From Bdellovibrionales bacterium (GTDB lineage Bacteria; Bdellovibrionota; UBA1018; JADZFF01): a stretch of 45,550 bases of DNA. Below, piece after piece: positions 30,624 through 39,154 of this stretch; positions within the stretch are counted from its first letter, which is position 1, and every line of letters starts with the position of its first letter. Below the pieces are notes generated by a model. It was not told the origin of the DNA. It worked only from the letters and a program-made list of their open reading frames with translations, and searched no databases. A program made the position numbers and the translations under genes. The stretch covers positions 1 to 45,550 of the forward strand of contig JADZFF010000015.1 of assembly GCA_020850015.1 (NCBI GenBank), in the 5' to 3' direction.

Positions 30624-33262
30624 AAAACGGCTCCGCCCGCCACGGCCGCGGCCGCAGGTCCCAGAGGCGTCTTCATGCCCGCCGCGCGCGCATAGAGAGC
30701 CGCGTACTGCCCGGCCATCCGCCGCATGGAGTAACCCTCGCGGATCCAAGCCGTTCTTTCCCAGAGCGCGTGATAGCCGTCTTGCCCGAGCTGTTCAGCC
30801 ATCGCGGCAAGCCCCGCCAGCTTTCGGGCGCCATCCGCCGCGTCCGTGTTCAGGAACAGCTCGGCGTCGCGTTCCAGGAAGGCATGGCCCGGGATGCGCG
30901 ACAGGAGCGCGGGAAGGCCGGCGCCCAGCCCCTCCAGAGGCCCGAGCGGCATGCCTTCGAAATCCGAGCAGGAGACGTAAACATCGGCGGACTGGATCCA
31001 GCTCGCGGGCTCGCGCGTCCCGCCCAGGAAGTGAACGCGGTCCGCGTCGGGTCCCGACGCCGCCAGATCCATCAGCTCGGTCAGAAGCTCCGCTTGCGTG
31101 GCGGGGCCCACGATCATCAGCGACATCTTCCGGCGCTGCTCCGGGGCGAGCTCGGCCCAGACGCGAAGCGCGTGGGCATGGCCCTTCACCGGATGGAGGC
31201 GGGCGATGTAGAGCGCCCAGATGGAACCGCGCTGCCCGGCCAACCGGGAACGGAGCCGCTCGTCCTCCACGGCACCGATGACGGAGTCGCGGAATCCGAG
31301 TTTCTCCTCTCGCGAGGCTACCGGCCCGACGGGAAAACTCACGCCGTTGCGCACCAGGCGCACTCGGTTGCCCTCCACTCCCAGCTCGGAGTAGCGGCGA
31401 AGCGTGTCTTCCGAGACGACCGTGATCTCGTCGGCGAAAAAGGTGAAGAACCGCTCGTATAGCCGATAGCGCCGCGCCTTGCCCAGGTGGACGAAGCTGT
31501 GCTGCGTGTGCACGAGCCGCACGCGCCCCAGCACCAGGACCTTCGCCGCGGCCGCGTAGATCAAGCCGTTGAGATCGTGGGAGTGGAGCACTCGGATATC
31601 GTTACGGAGCAGGTTGCGCGCGATCTGGAGAACGGCCTTCAGGCTGAACCCCCGCTTCTTGCAGTAGGTCTCCACCGGCACGCCCTGCTTCCGGAACTCC
31701 GGCACGAGGCTCGTGTAGGCGCCGCCCTCCGACTGCTCGTACGCGAACACGTAGGGTTCCCAGGTTCCGGCCGCTCGATACTCCTGCGCGAGATTCAGGA
31801 TCATCTTTTCCAGGCCGCCCACGCCGAGGTATTGGGTCACCATGAGCACGCGGCGGGGCAGGTCGTGGGAGCCCAGCCGGATGGCGACGCCGAGATAAAC
31901 GATCCCGAAGATCGGGCCGCAGATCAGGAACCAGAGCAGGTCAGAGGCGAAGACCGGACGCGCGGCAAGAGAGGCCGCCGAGAGCGCCAGGCACAGGAGG
32001 GCTGACCTCAGGAACGGCCCGAAAGGCAGGAAGGAACCCAAGGGCCAGCCCGTGCTCTTCCTTACGTAAGCCATCGCCGCCACCCTCATCGTGCCGCGCG
32101 AGACGAGCGCTCCTGCGAGCGCTCCCATCGGCCCCCAGAGGCGGACGCCGAGGTAGCAGAGCCCGAGAGAGAAGACCGAGAAGAAGAGGAAGTTGCGGAA
32201 GATCCAGCCTCCCTCGCCCCGCGCGCGCGGCACGGAGTCGTAGGGGATCACGAGCAGGAGGTAGGAGAGCGCGAAGACGCGCAGATAAACCGCCGCGTGC
32301 GCGTACTCGGGGGTGAAGAGCAGGGCCACGATCCCGTCGGCGAAGACGATCAGCCCGGCCACGGCGGGCACCACCAGGAACAGGATCTGCTCGATCCCCT
32401 TCCGGTACTGGGCCGCCGCGCTTTCCGGGCGGCCGGCCGCGAAGGAGGCGGACATCTGGGGGATCATCACCCGGGTGACGCTCTGTTCGATGATGAGCAG
32501 GGGCGGGATGGCCAGGCACCCCATGGCGTAGACCGCGAAATCAGCCGAGCTGACATGCGTGGAGAGGATGAACTGGTCGGCGTTGTTGATGAAGACGCCG
32601 AAGATCCAAGCCGAAGCCACGGGCAGCGCGTAACCCCAGACGGCTTTGAAGCTCTGGGCGTCCCATCCCAGTCCTGCGAGGCCCATCCGGTAAGCCAGTG
32701 CGTAACCGGCAAGGGTTTTCAGGAGCACGATCGCCGTGTGCGCGATCAGCACCGATTCGAGATCCCGGAAAACGGCGGCAACGGCCAGCATCGAGAGAGT
32801 ACGGAAGGCCTCGAACGCTGAGGTGAAGATCGCGCCGGTCCAGATGCGTCCGGTGGCGATGGCCGCCTCCTCGAAGAACATGTTGGCCACCGCGCCGAAA
32901 AGGGCCACGGCGAAGAGATAGGAGAATTGCGGCGGCCACTGCATCCGCTCAGTGAGGAACCCGCTCAGCGCGAGCGCGATGCCCGCGCTCAGCAGCGCCG
33001 AGGCGAGGATCGAGAGGGCCGACATCCTGAGTGCCCGGTCGCGCCGCTCGCCCTGACCCGCCCAATACGCGAGCCCGCTCACGATCCCCGGCGCGAGAGC
33101 GAACGCGGGAAGGATGCCCACGTAGAGGAAGATGATCTTGAACTGGCCGATGGTGGATTGATCCAGCAGACGCACGAGCACCAGCGGCAGGGCCAGGTTG
33201 ATCAGCGAAGCCAGGCTCGAGAGGATCGAGATCGGCCAGTGTGATTTGCTGCTTTGCGTCAT
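30620..33262 (-). CDS. Wzx-type flippase fused to a GT4 glycosyltransferase
   Basis: The 880-residue protein has two modules in one frame. Residues 1-465 are a MOP-superfamily polysaccharide flippase with about 12 hydrophobic helices (ISILSSLASLINLALPLVLVRLLDQSTIGQF, NNADQFILSTHVSSADFAVYAMG and VGLIVFADGIVALLF-like helices). Residues 471-860 are a GT4 enzyme: RVLMVTQYLGVGGLEKMILNLA, VLHSHDLNGLIYAAAAKV, VRNGVSFPVG, LYIARLHPVKGHAHALRVWAEL, and CSDFEGMPLGPLEGLGAGLPALLS with the donor-site Glu residues. The flippase would move the completed lipid-linked unit across the inner membrane; the fused GT sits on the cytoplasmic side. No internal stop or start suggests two genes. Confidence 0.88.
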   Translation of the reverse strand: MTQSSKSHWPISILSSLASLINLALPLVLVRLLDQSTIGQFKIIFLYVGILPAFALAPGIVSGLAYWAGQGERRDRALRMSALSILASALLSAGIALALSGFLTERMQWPPQFSYLFAVALFGAVANMFFEEAAIATGRIWTGAIFTSAFEAFRTLSMLAVAAVFRDLESVLIAHTAIVLLKTLAGYALAYRMGLAGLGWDAQSFKAVWGYALPVASAWIFGVFINNADQFILSTHVSSADFAVYAMGCLAIPPLLIIEQSVTRVMIPQMSASFAAGRPESAAAQYRKGIEQILFLVVPAVAGLIVFADGIVALLFTPEYAHAAVYLRVFALSYLLLVIPYDSVPRARGEGGWIFRNFLFFSVFSLGLCYLGVRLWGPMGALAGALVSRGTMRVAAMAYVRKSTGWPLGSFLPFGPFLRSALLCLALSAASLAARPVFASDLLWFLICGPIFGIVYLGVAIRLGSHDLPRRVLMVTQYLGVGGLEKMILNLAQEYRAAGTWEPYVFAYEQSEGGAYTSLVPEFRKQGVPVETYCKKRGFSLKAVLQIARNLLRNDIRVLHSHDLNGLIYAAAAKVLVLGRVRLVHTQHSFVHLGKARRYRLYERFFTFFADEITVVSEDTLRRYSELGVEGNRVRLVRNGVSFPVGPVASREEKLGFRDSVIGAVEDERLRSRLAGQRGSIWALYIARLHPVKGHAHALRVWAELAPEQRRKMSLMIVGPATQAELLTELMDLAASGPDADRVHFLGGTREPASWIQSADVYVSCSDFEGMPLGPLEGLGAGLPALLSRIPGHAFLERDAELFLNTDAADGARKLAGLAAMAEQLGQDGYHALWERTAWIREGYSMRRMAGQYAALYARAAGMKTPLGPAAAAVAGGAVL

Positions 33263-33314
33263 TTTGCGTTTCGGCCTCCCCGGGGCCCGTTCTGGCCGCG
33301 GCTCAGTCGTTCTT

Positions 33315-34730
33315 TCAGTGTTCTTTCGGACCCGAGGGACCGCGGAGTTTTCCGCCGCCGCCCTGCCCCGTCAACGTGGGTGCTACGATCGGCGTCTTGT
33401 GCTCCTGGCCGAGCAACATCACTTTCATGGTCTTCAGCACCACCAGGAGATCGAGCGCCGGGGACATGTGCTGAATGTAGTAGAGATCGTGCTCGAGCTT
33501 CACGCGCGACTCCTCCACGGAGGCGGCGTATCCGGCGCAGACCTGCGCCCAACCCGTGATGCCCGGGCGCACGTCAGTGCGCATGGAGAACAGCGGGATC
33601 GCCTTCTCAAGCTCGCGGCAGAACTCGGGTCTCTCCGGACGGGGCCCGATGAAACCCATCTCTCCGCGCACCACGTTGAAGAGCTGGGGGAGCTCGTCGA
33701 GCCTCACCTTCCGGATGAAACGCCCGATCGAGGTGGTGCGGTCGTCGTTCTTCGTCGCCCACTGCACGCCGTCCTTCTCGGAGTCGATCCGCATGCTGCG
33801 GAACTTCACGAGATTGAAGGGGCGTCCCAGGTAACCCGCGCGGTTCTGCACGTAGAAAACCGGTCCGGGGCTGGAAAGGCGGATCAGGAGCGCGATCACC
33901 GCGAAGAGCGGGGCGAGCAGGATGAGCAGCGCCGCCCCCACGAGAGGCTCCAGCAGGGCCTTCGCCCGGGTGTACACGCGAAGCGGCGTGGTCTGCTGGG
34001 TCGCGCCCGTGACGTAGGTCCAGAGATCAACGTCCGAGAGGGGGATGCTCCCCGTCAGCTCAGCCGAGATGCGGCGGCGGTCGACGATGGGCACGCCCGC
34101 GAGATGCGCGCGCACGAGGAGACGGTCGGTCTGCATCTCCCGCACGGCCCCCCGCGAGAACACGATGAGATCGATGCCCATGCCCCTGGAGCGCAGGATG
34201 CGCTGCGCGGCCTCACCCATGGAAAGGAAGGACACGAAGGAGTTCAAACCCGCCGCGACGAACTCGGAGCGCAGGCGCGTTTCCTCGTCCGGCAACAGCT
34301 TGAGCACGATCCGGGTGCGCCGCTCGTTCCGGTAGTGGCTCCAGTTCAGGAGGTAGAACGCCGCGAAGGCCAGGGCACCCAGGAGGGGCACGGTGGTCAT
34401 GAGAGTCAGAAAGCCCACCCCGGGCGCGCCGGTCAGCAGGCGAACGGCTTCGGAGGCCAGGGCTCCGGCGGGTATCATCGCCAGCGGGAAGAAGACGAAG
34501 TCCGTCGGCTTCGGGAGGTAGCGGATAGGGTTGAAGAACCCGTAGAACCGAAGGAGCGCGAAGCTCATGCCGCCCGCCGAGAGCGAGAAGATCGCCTTCG
34601 TCCAGAGGATGTGCTGCGAATCGTCGCGCGCGCCGCCCGCCGCAGCGAGGAAGCTGAGGCAAAGGAGCGCCGCCAACCCCACGAAATCGACACTCAGATC
34701 CAACCTGCGTTTGAACGCCCGAGCACTCAT
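33315..34730 (-). CDS. Undecaprenyl-phosphate sugar-1-phosphate transferase (WbaP/WcaJ-type, polytopic)
   Basis: This enzyme starts the repeat unit by moving a sugar-1-phosphate from a nucleotide sugar to undecaprenyl phosphate. The 471-residue product has an N-terminal membrane region with four to five helices, a CoA-binding-like Rossmann domain (RTRIVLKLLPDE, IDLIVFSRG) and the catalytic C-terminal domain from about 255: PLVGAALLILLAPLFAVIALLIRLSSPGPVFY, GRPFNLVKFRSMR, LDELPQLFNVVRGEMGFIGPRP and DVRPGITGWAQV. These are standard PGT signatures. ATG 34730 overlaps the upstream GT2 stop by 4 bp (ATGA); a TTG two codons earlier is less likely. A 52-bp gap separates it from the flippase gene. 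The sugar is not decidable from sequence. Confidence 0.93.
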   Translation of the reverse strand: MSARAFKRRLDLSVDFVGLAALLCLSFLAAAGGARDDSQHILWTKAIFSLSAGGMSFALLRFYGFFNPIRYLPKPTDFVFFPLAMIPAGALASEAVRLLTGAPGVGFLTLMTTVPLLGALAFAAFYLLNWSHYRNERRTRIVLKLLPDEETRLRSEFVAAGLNSFVSFLSMGEAAQRILRSRGMGIDLIVFSRGAVREMQTDRLLVRAHLAGVPIVDRRRISAELTGSIPLSDVDLWTYVTGATQQTTPLRVYTRAKALLEPLVGAALLILLAPLFAVIALLIRLSSPGPVFYVQNRAGYLGRPFNLVKFRSMRIDSEKDGVQWATKNDDRTTSIGRFIRKVRLDELPQLFNVVRGEMGFIGPRPERPEFCRELEKAIPLFSMRTDVRPGITGWAQVCAGYAASVEESRVKLEHDLYYIQHMSPALDLLVVLKTMKVMLLGQEHKTPIVAPTLTGQGGGGKLRGPSGPKEH

Positions 34731-35902
34731 CTCCAACCCACCTTTTCAGAACCGCTTGCGGTCGCGATGTAATACGGCGCCAGGAGCGAGGCGAAGGCCG
34801 ACTCCACCAGGCTCAAGAACGGCGCGCGAAGCCGGCTTGAAACCGAAGCGAGCGCCACGCCCCCCGCGCTGATCGCCCCGACCGCAAGTGCAAGGAGCAG
34901 ACCCGCGCCGTCGATCCGCGAAAGCGCCATCAGGGCTGCCACTGCGCAGAGCAGGGCCCAATAAGCCCAGAAAAGGCGAAAAACCCTGCGCAGCGAGAGC
35001 AGGCCCGCAGCGAAGCTTTTGTCCCAGGCGGCCGGCAGGATGTCCCGGATCCACTGCACGTTGCCCATCACCATGCGGCGGCGGCGGCCGAACTCCCGCG
35101 CCGGCGCCGGCCCGCTGCGCTCCGTAGCGCCCTCGTGCACGCCCACGCCGGCGGCGTAGACGATCCGGAGCGTAGGGAACAGAAGCCTGAGATAGAGCGG
35201 CATGACCACGTCGTCGTTGAGCCAGCTGCGGCCTTCGAGGCGCGCGAAGGCCTCCATGAGCTCCTCGCGGCGGTAGAGCACGGTGGCGCCGTGGATGCTC
35301 ACTGGGCCGCCTGCCGAAGACTCGATGGACTTCAGGTGCCGCTCGAAGGCCCAGATCGCCTGCTCCACCGGGCCCGCCTCGGGATTCCGGTAGGTCGGCG
35401 CTACCGCCATCGTGGCCGGATCCGTGCAAAGGGGAAGGCAGCGGAGCAACAGATCCTCGGGCCACGCGATCCCCGCGTCGCCGTAAACGATCCAGTCGGC
35501 CGACGCGCTCGCTTTCGCGAGCTCGTGAAGCCCTCGCCATTTTCCGATGTTCGGGTTGAATTCCAGCGCCTCGGCGCCGTGGGCGCGGGCCACTTCGGCG
35601 GTGCGGTCGGTGCATCCGTCGGCGCCGACGCGAAGCTCGAACTCCACGCCGGGATACGCCGCGCGCGCCACCGCGATGGCGCGCTTCAGGCTCTCGAGCG
35701 TGTGGGGAAGAGCGCTCTCTTCATTGTGGGCGGGAACCAGGACGGCGACTCTGCGGACCTTCCTGGACGATGGGCGGTCCCTGCTGACGCCAATACCGCT
35801 CAATGCCGCGAAGCCGCGGCCGAGCAGGGGAAAGAGCCAGGTCATGCCGAGGACTCCGGCGAGGCCCAGAAATAGAACTGCATGAAGCATGTCGGGGGTC
35901 AT
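34727..35902 (-). CDS. GT2-family membrane glycosyltransferase
   Basis: The 391-residue product has an N-terminal TM (MLHAVLFLGLAGVLGMTWLFP), a GT-A catalytic domain (VAVLVPAHNEESALPHTLESLKRA, VGADGCTDRTAEVA, DWIVYGDAGI as the DxD-like site, and SWLNDDVVMPLYL as the catalytic-base region), and two to three C-terminal hydrophobic helices. This is the layout of processive or polyprenyl-linked GT2 enzymes. It is the first gene of the ten-gene EPS operon. Starts at 35902 (ATG) or four codons on (35890) are possible. Upstream DNA is AT-rich. Confidence 0.88.
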   Translation of the reverse strand: MTPDMLHAVLFLGLAGVLGMTWLFPLLGRGFAALSGIGVSRDRPSSRKVRRVAVLVPAHNEESALPHTLESLKRAIAVARAAYPGVEFELRVGADGCTDRTAEVARAHGAEALEFNPNIGKWRGLHELAKASASADWIVYGDAGIAWPEDLLLRCLPLCTDPATMAVAPTYRNPEAGPVEQAIWAFERHLKSIESSAGGPVSIHGATVLYRREELMEAFARLEGRSWLNDDVVMPLYLRLLFPTLRIVYAAGVGVHEGATERSGPAPAREFGRRRRMVMGNVQWIRDILPAAWDKSFAAGLLSLRRVFRLFWAYWALLCAVAALMALSRIDGAGLLLALAVGAISAGGVALASVSSRLRAPFLSLVESAFASLLAPYYIATASGSEKVGWR

Positions 35903-36205
35903 ACATTAGCCCACTGCGTTAATCAATACAGAGGCAAATTAGTCTATTATCCATGAGACAGAATTCAGGACCGCTTCCGCGACCCTGGAACACCGTCCAC
36001 TCCCCACCCAACGGGGCCCCAAAGACCACAGAACACTTTGAAACTGCAATAAATTAGGGTTAGAGTTTTTTGACGCTATGAGTTAAAGATCGGGTTCTTA
36101 CTGGGAAGCGCGGTGTGACCGAATTCGCCGATGTGGCCTGAAAAACGAGGCCGAATCGGACACTTCGGCCAGCGTTTCAGTCAACTTCCAAGGAGCGGCA
36201 ATTCC
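35903..36205. promoter_or_regulatory. Divergent regulatory region between EPS operon and epimerase gene
   Basis: This 303-bp AT-rich stretch holds no gene. On the minus strand GATAAT (complement of 35946-35951) and GCTAAT (complement of 35905-35910) are -10 candidates for the EPS operon, without convincing -35 boxes. On the plus strand TTGAAA (36038-36043) and TTGACG (36070-36075) are -35 candidates, without good -10 partners. Two competing hairpins lie at 36135-36170, and a Shine-Dalgarno AAGGAG is at 36190-36195. The length and composition suggest regulated divergent transcription. Confidence 0.45.
36135..36170 (+). promoter_or_regulatory. Two mutually exclusive hairpins in the epimerase 5' leader
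   Basis: GGCCT (36135-36139) can pair with AGGCC (36148-36152). Alternatively GGCCGAA (36149-36155) pairs with TTCGGCC (36164-36170), a perfect 7-bp stem with an 8-nt loop. The shared bases make the two structures exclusive. There is no T-run, so this is not a standard terminator. Confidence 0.3.
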
Positions 36206-37153
36206 ATGCGTTTTCTGGTCACGGGCGGATCAGGCTTTATCGGTACCCACCTTTGCCGTCGGCTGGCGGCCGAGGGCCATGAGGTGGTGGTTCTCGACCT
36301 GCGAGATCCTGAAACCCGAATCTCAGGGGTGGATTACGTGATCGGCGACGTCCGGAAGCCCGCGGATCTCGACCGCACCATCCCAGGGGTTCATACCGTA
36401 TTTCACCTTGCGGCGATCGTGAGCATCCCGCTCTGCCAGCAGGACCCCTACGGCAGCTACGAAACCAACCTCATGGGCACCCTGCGGGTGATCGAGGCCG
36501 TCCGGCGCGAGTCCGAGCGCCAGGGCCGGAAGGTACGCCATGTCTTCGCGAGCTCAGCCGCCACCTATGGTTACCTGGGAGACGATGGCCGCTTCCTGCG
36601 GGAGGACCAGACGGCGGATCCGCCCATCTCCTTTTACGGGGCTCAGAAGCTCGGCTCCGAGCATGCGATCCGGCAGTCGCGCATCACCTACGGGATCCCC
36701 TCCGTGATTTTCCGGTTCTTCAATGTGTTCGGCCCGGGCCAGGACCCCAAGTCGCCCTACTCGGGAGTGATCACGCTCTTCACCACGCGACTGCGGGACA
36801 AGCAGCCCCTGACGGTGTTCGGAGACGGAGAGCAGACCCGCGACTTCATCTCGGTTCACGACCTTGTCGACGCGCTTTGCGCCGTTCCTGCCCTGCCGGA
36901 GGCTTCCTGCGACGGGAGCCCCATCAACCTAGGCCGCCAGCGGAAACTCACCGTGAACGCCCTCGGGTCCTTGATGATGAAGGTGACGGGCACCGAGGTG
37001 CCCGTGGAGCGCCAGCCGCCCCGCGAGGGCGACATCCTGCACTCCTGCGCCAGCATCGAACGCGCCCGCGCCGTGCTCGGCTGGGAGCCCAGGGTCTCGC
37101 TCGAGACCGGCCTCGCGGAGCTGCTAAAAGGGGTCGGAGCCTTTTCTGCGTAA
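36206..37153 (+). CDS. NAD-dependent nucleotide-sugar epimerase/dehydratase (extended SDR, GalE-like)
   Basis: The 315-residue enzyme has the NAD site GGSGFIG (near 7-13), the structural FHLAAIVSIP, the catalytic SSAATYG with Tyr-x3-Lys (YGAQK), and the substrate-side RFFNVFGPGQDP and GDGEQTRDFISVHDL. This is the pattern of UDP-glucose or UDP-GlcNAc 4-epimerases; the preference cannot be read from sequence alone. It supplies sugar precursor to the EPS pathway encoded divergently. ATG 36206 is set by AAGGAG 11 nt upstream and by the fold, which begins MRFLVTGG. Its last codons and stop lie in the left arm of a 30-bp inverted repeat. Confidence 0.92.
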   Translation: MRFLVTGGSGFIGTHLCRRLAAEGHEVVVLDLRDPETRISGVDYVIGDVRKPADLDRTIPGVHTVFHLAAIVSIPLCQQDPYGSYETNLMGTLRVIEAVRRESERQGRKVRHVFASSAATYGYLGDDGRFLREDQTADPPISFYGAQKLGSEHAIRQSRITYGIPSVIFRFFNVFGPGQDPKSPYSGVITLFTTRLRDKQPLTVFGDGEQTRDFISVHDLVDALCAVPALPEASCDGSPINLGRQRKLTVNALGSLMMKVTGTEVPVERQPPREGDILHSCASIERARAVLGWEPRVSLETGLAELLKGVGAFSA

Positions 37154-37199
37154 CGGCGCGTTAGCGCAGCGTTACGCAGAAAAGGCTCCGACCCCTTTT
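37126..37199. repeat. Perfect 30-bp inverted repeat (REP/MITE-like, doubles as bidirectional terminator)
   Basis: The arms 37126-37155 and 37170-37199 are exact reverse complements, with a 14-nt spacer that can extend the stem by GCGC/GCGC. The outer ends are AAAAGGGG and CCCCTTTT. The left arm includes the last codons and stop of the epimerase gene; the right arm reaches the stop of the convergent export gene. T/A runs at both ends make it a plausible terminator for both strands. The size and structure resemble palindromic REP units mobilised by RAYT transposases; that identity is inferred. Confidence 0.9.
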
Positions 37200-38236
37200 T
37201 ACAGCGTGAAGAGGATGATGAAGACGGAGAGCGCGATCCCGGAGATCTGGGCCGCATAACCCAGAGCTTTCTCGAAGGTCGAGGGCTGCAGGTCCTTGAC
37301 CTCAAGGATGATCACGTCGCCTTCCTTGAGGTCGGCGAAATTCTGCTCCGTGCGCATGTTCACGATCGAGCGGTCGTCGTCGCCCCGATGGATGATCAAC
37401 ACGCGCTCGATGTCGGCTCCGGACTTCGGCCCGCCCGCCCGCATGACGTAGGTGTAGAGATCCGCGCCCGGAAGCAGCGGCTGCTCGCCCGGCGTGTTCA
37501 CCTCGCCCATGATCGTCACGGTGTTCCACTTGCGCTTGATGTTGGCGTCCTTGTCGGCCGTGGCCTGGAAATAGACGGTTTCGCCGCCGCGCCAGAGCAG
37601 ATCGGAGTCCGTGTCGTACTTGTAGAAATAGTTGGCGAGATCAAACCAGCGCGTGGCGCTCGGCGCCTCGGCGCGCTCGAAGTTCGGGCGCACGATGCGC
37701 AGGTACTCCGGCTTCTGGCTTCCGCCAGCCGCCGCCTTCGCCTCGGTGCCGCTGCCGGGAAAGCCGCCCGCGATGCTCACGAGCTCCTCGAGGCTCGTAT
37801 CCACCCGCACCGAGTACCGGCCGGGTTTCTGCACGAGCCCGCGCACCTCCACCTGGTACTTGCGCTCCTCGACCTCGATCTCAACGGAGTTGTTCGACTT
37901 GTAGAAGGACTTGTAACGCCGCTCCACCTCAGCCTCGAGCTGCTTGGGCGTAAGGCCCGCGGCGTTCACCGTGACCTTGTAGGGAAGCTTCAGCCGGCCG
38001 TCGAACTCGATCTCGTACTTTCCGGAAACCTTCGGGTCGGCGCTGTGAACAAGCTCGATCGCGAAGCCCGGAGCAAGCGTGGCGGAAGACTCGAGCTTCC
38101 GAAGCGTCTCGGCGTAAGAGGGGGCGGGAGCACGGCGCGCGCCCGAGTCCTCTTTCGGAGCTGACGAGCATCCGGCCGAGGCGGCGAGGGCTCCGGCAAG
38201 GAGGGCAAGACTGGAAAATCCAAAACTCGATTTCAT
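37199..38236 (-). CDS. Wza-type polysaccharide export lipoprotein
   Basis: This outer-membrane export channel subunit has 345 residues. The lipobox ends ASAGC (near residue 23). A PES domain follows (LAPGFAIELVHSADPKVSGKYEIEFDGRLKLPY and LTPKQLEAEVERRYKSFYKSNNSVEIEVEE), then SLBB-like domains: YQVEVRGLVQKPGRYSVRVDTSLEELVSIAGGFPG, and VTIMGEVNTPGEQPLLPGADLYTYVMRAGGP with GDVIILE. The chain ends in a hydrophobic helix (QISGIALSVFIILFTL), the position of the Wza membrane helix. ATG 38236 follows a Shine-Dalgarno AAAGGAA. It completes the Wzx/Wzy pathway outside the main operon. Confidence 0.92.
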   Translation of the reverse strand: MKSSFGFSSLALLAGALAASAGCSSAPKEDSGARRAPAPSYAETLRKLESSATLAPGFAIELVHSADPKVSGKYEIEFDGRLKLPYKVTVNAAGLTPKQLEAEVERRYKSFYKSNNSVEIEVEERKYQVEVRGLVQKPGRYSVRVDTSLEELVSIAGGFPGSGTEAKAAAGGSQKPEYLRIVRPNFERAEAPSATRWFDLANYFYKYDTDSDLLWRGGETVYFQATADKDANIKRKWNTVTIMGEVNTPGEQPLLPGADLYTYVMRAGGPKSGADIERVLIIHRGDDDRSIVNMRTEQNFADLKEGDVIILEVKDLQPSTFEKALGYAAQISGIALSVFIILFTL

Positions 38237-38277
38237 GATGCGGTTCCTTTGAGGCGTCTGAATCGTCAATTGAGGCA

Positions 38278-38979
38278 TCACTGCGCGGCCGTGCGACGAA
38301 GGGTTCCCGAGAAGCGCGCCCCCAGGTCCGACCTGATGCTCATGTTCATGATCTCGATGCGCTCGAGCGACCCGTCGATGAGGGCCCGGGTCACCGCCGC
38401 GCTCCTGGCAGGTCCGGACAGCGCGGCCGGCAGCGAGTCGTCGTCCAGCTCGATCATGTAGCTCCGGGTCCCACCCCCGATGGTGCAGGCGAAGCGGATG
38501 TAGCCGCCCGAGTATTCCGGCATCTGGCCAAGCTGGGAACAGACGAAAACCACGCCCGCGTGCGACGAGATCCGCTGCTCTTCGGCGTCGACGTTCAGCG
38601 AGAGCCCGTGGATCTGCTCGAGCACTTCGGAGGTCGTGAGCGGACGCTCATAGGTCCAAGGGGCGGGAACCCCGGCCGGAGTGAGGCGCAGGATCACGTG
38701 CATGCGCACCTCGGTGCCGGAAAGATGCGTATCTCGGCGCACCACTTCGCCCTCGTAATCCCCGGCGATGGCCTCGAGGTACCTGATTCGGTTGCGCAGA
38801 TCCACCTTCGCCCGCTGGGCGTTCTCGGACTCGAGATCCTCCTCGATGTCCTGGTTGATCTCGGCGGTGTCGCGGGCCTTGTCGCGCGCGCGCCGCTCCT
38901 TGATCTCCTCGAGGTTGCACCCGGAAGCGGACGCGACGGTGAGACCCACGCACATCAACGAAATAATCTTCGATTTCAT
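38278..38979 (-). CDS. Lipoprotein of unknown function upstream of the export gene
   Basis: The 233-residue product has a lipobox ending SASGC (near residue 21), a charged helix (LEEIKERRARDKARDTAEINQDIEEDLE), and a beta-rich remainder (EVRMHVILRLTPAG, GVVFVCSQLG, YIRFACTIGGGTRSYMIEL). Two Cys residues (VFVC, RFAC) might pair. No family is recognised. It ends 41 nt before the Wza-type start and probably shares its transcript, suggesting an accessory role in export. The upstream AGTCTA/TAGACT dyad may regulate both. Confidence 0.78.
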   Translation of the reverse strand: MKSKIISLMCVGLTVASASGCNLEEIKERRARDKARDTAEINQDIEEDLESENAQRAKVDLRNRIRYLEAIAGDYEGEVVRRDTHLSGTEVRMHVILRLTPAGVPAPWTYERPLTTSEVLEQIHGLSLNVDAEEQRISSHAGVVFVCSQLGQMPEYSGGYIRFACTIGGGTRSYMIELDDDSLPAALSGPARSAAVTRALIDGSLERIEIMNMSIRSDLGARFSGTLRRTAAQ

Positions 38980-39005
38980 AGCGGCCGGACCTTATGATGC
39001 GATGC

Positions 39006-39032
39006 ATAATAAGTCTAGACCGACTTTAGACT
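39006..39032 (-). promoter_or_regulatory. -10 element and AGTCTA/TAGACT dyad upstream of the lipoprotein-export genes
   Basis: On the minus strand TATTAT (complement of 39006-39011) lies 26 nt before ATG 38979. Directly upstream is the inverted repeat AGTCTA (39012-39017) and TAGACT (39027-39032) with a 9-nt spacer, where a -35 box would lie. This placement fits a repressor or activator site. Confidence 0.4.
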
Positions 39033-39154
39033 ATTTTGATCAATCATAGACGAGCCCCCCGCATAGATTTCCCAAGTCTCGAGGCTCCATCAACGACTCT
39101 GAGACAACATTTTTAATAATAAATACAGTTATTTAAAGATGGTTCATTTACGAA

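Noticed and set aside
33263-33314. Internal promoter or terminator in the 52-bp gap of the EPS operon
   Set aside because: GC-rich with a possible small hairpin, but no T-run and no -35/-10 pair; treated as ordinary operon spacing.
36070-36098. Strong promoter from TTGACG upstream of the epimerase
   Set aside because: The -35 is good but no acceptable -10 lies at 16-18 bp (GGTTCT), so it is listed only as a candidate within the regulatory region.
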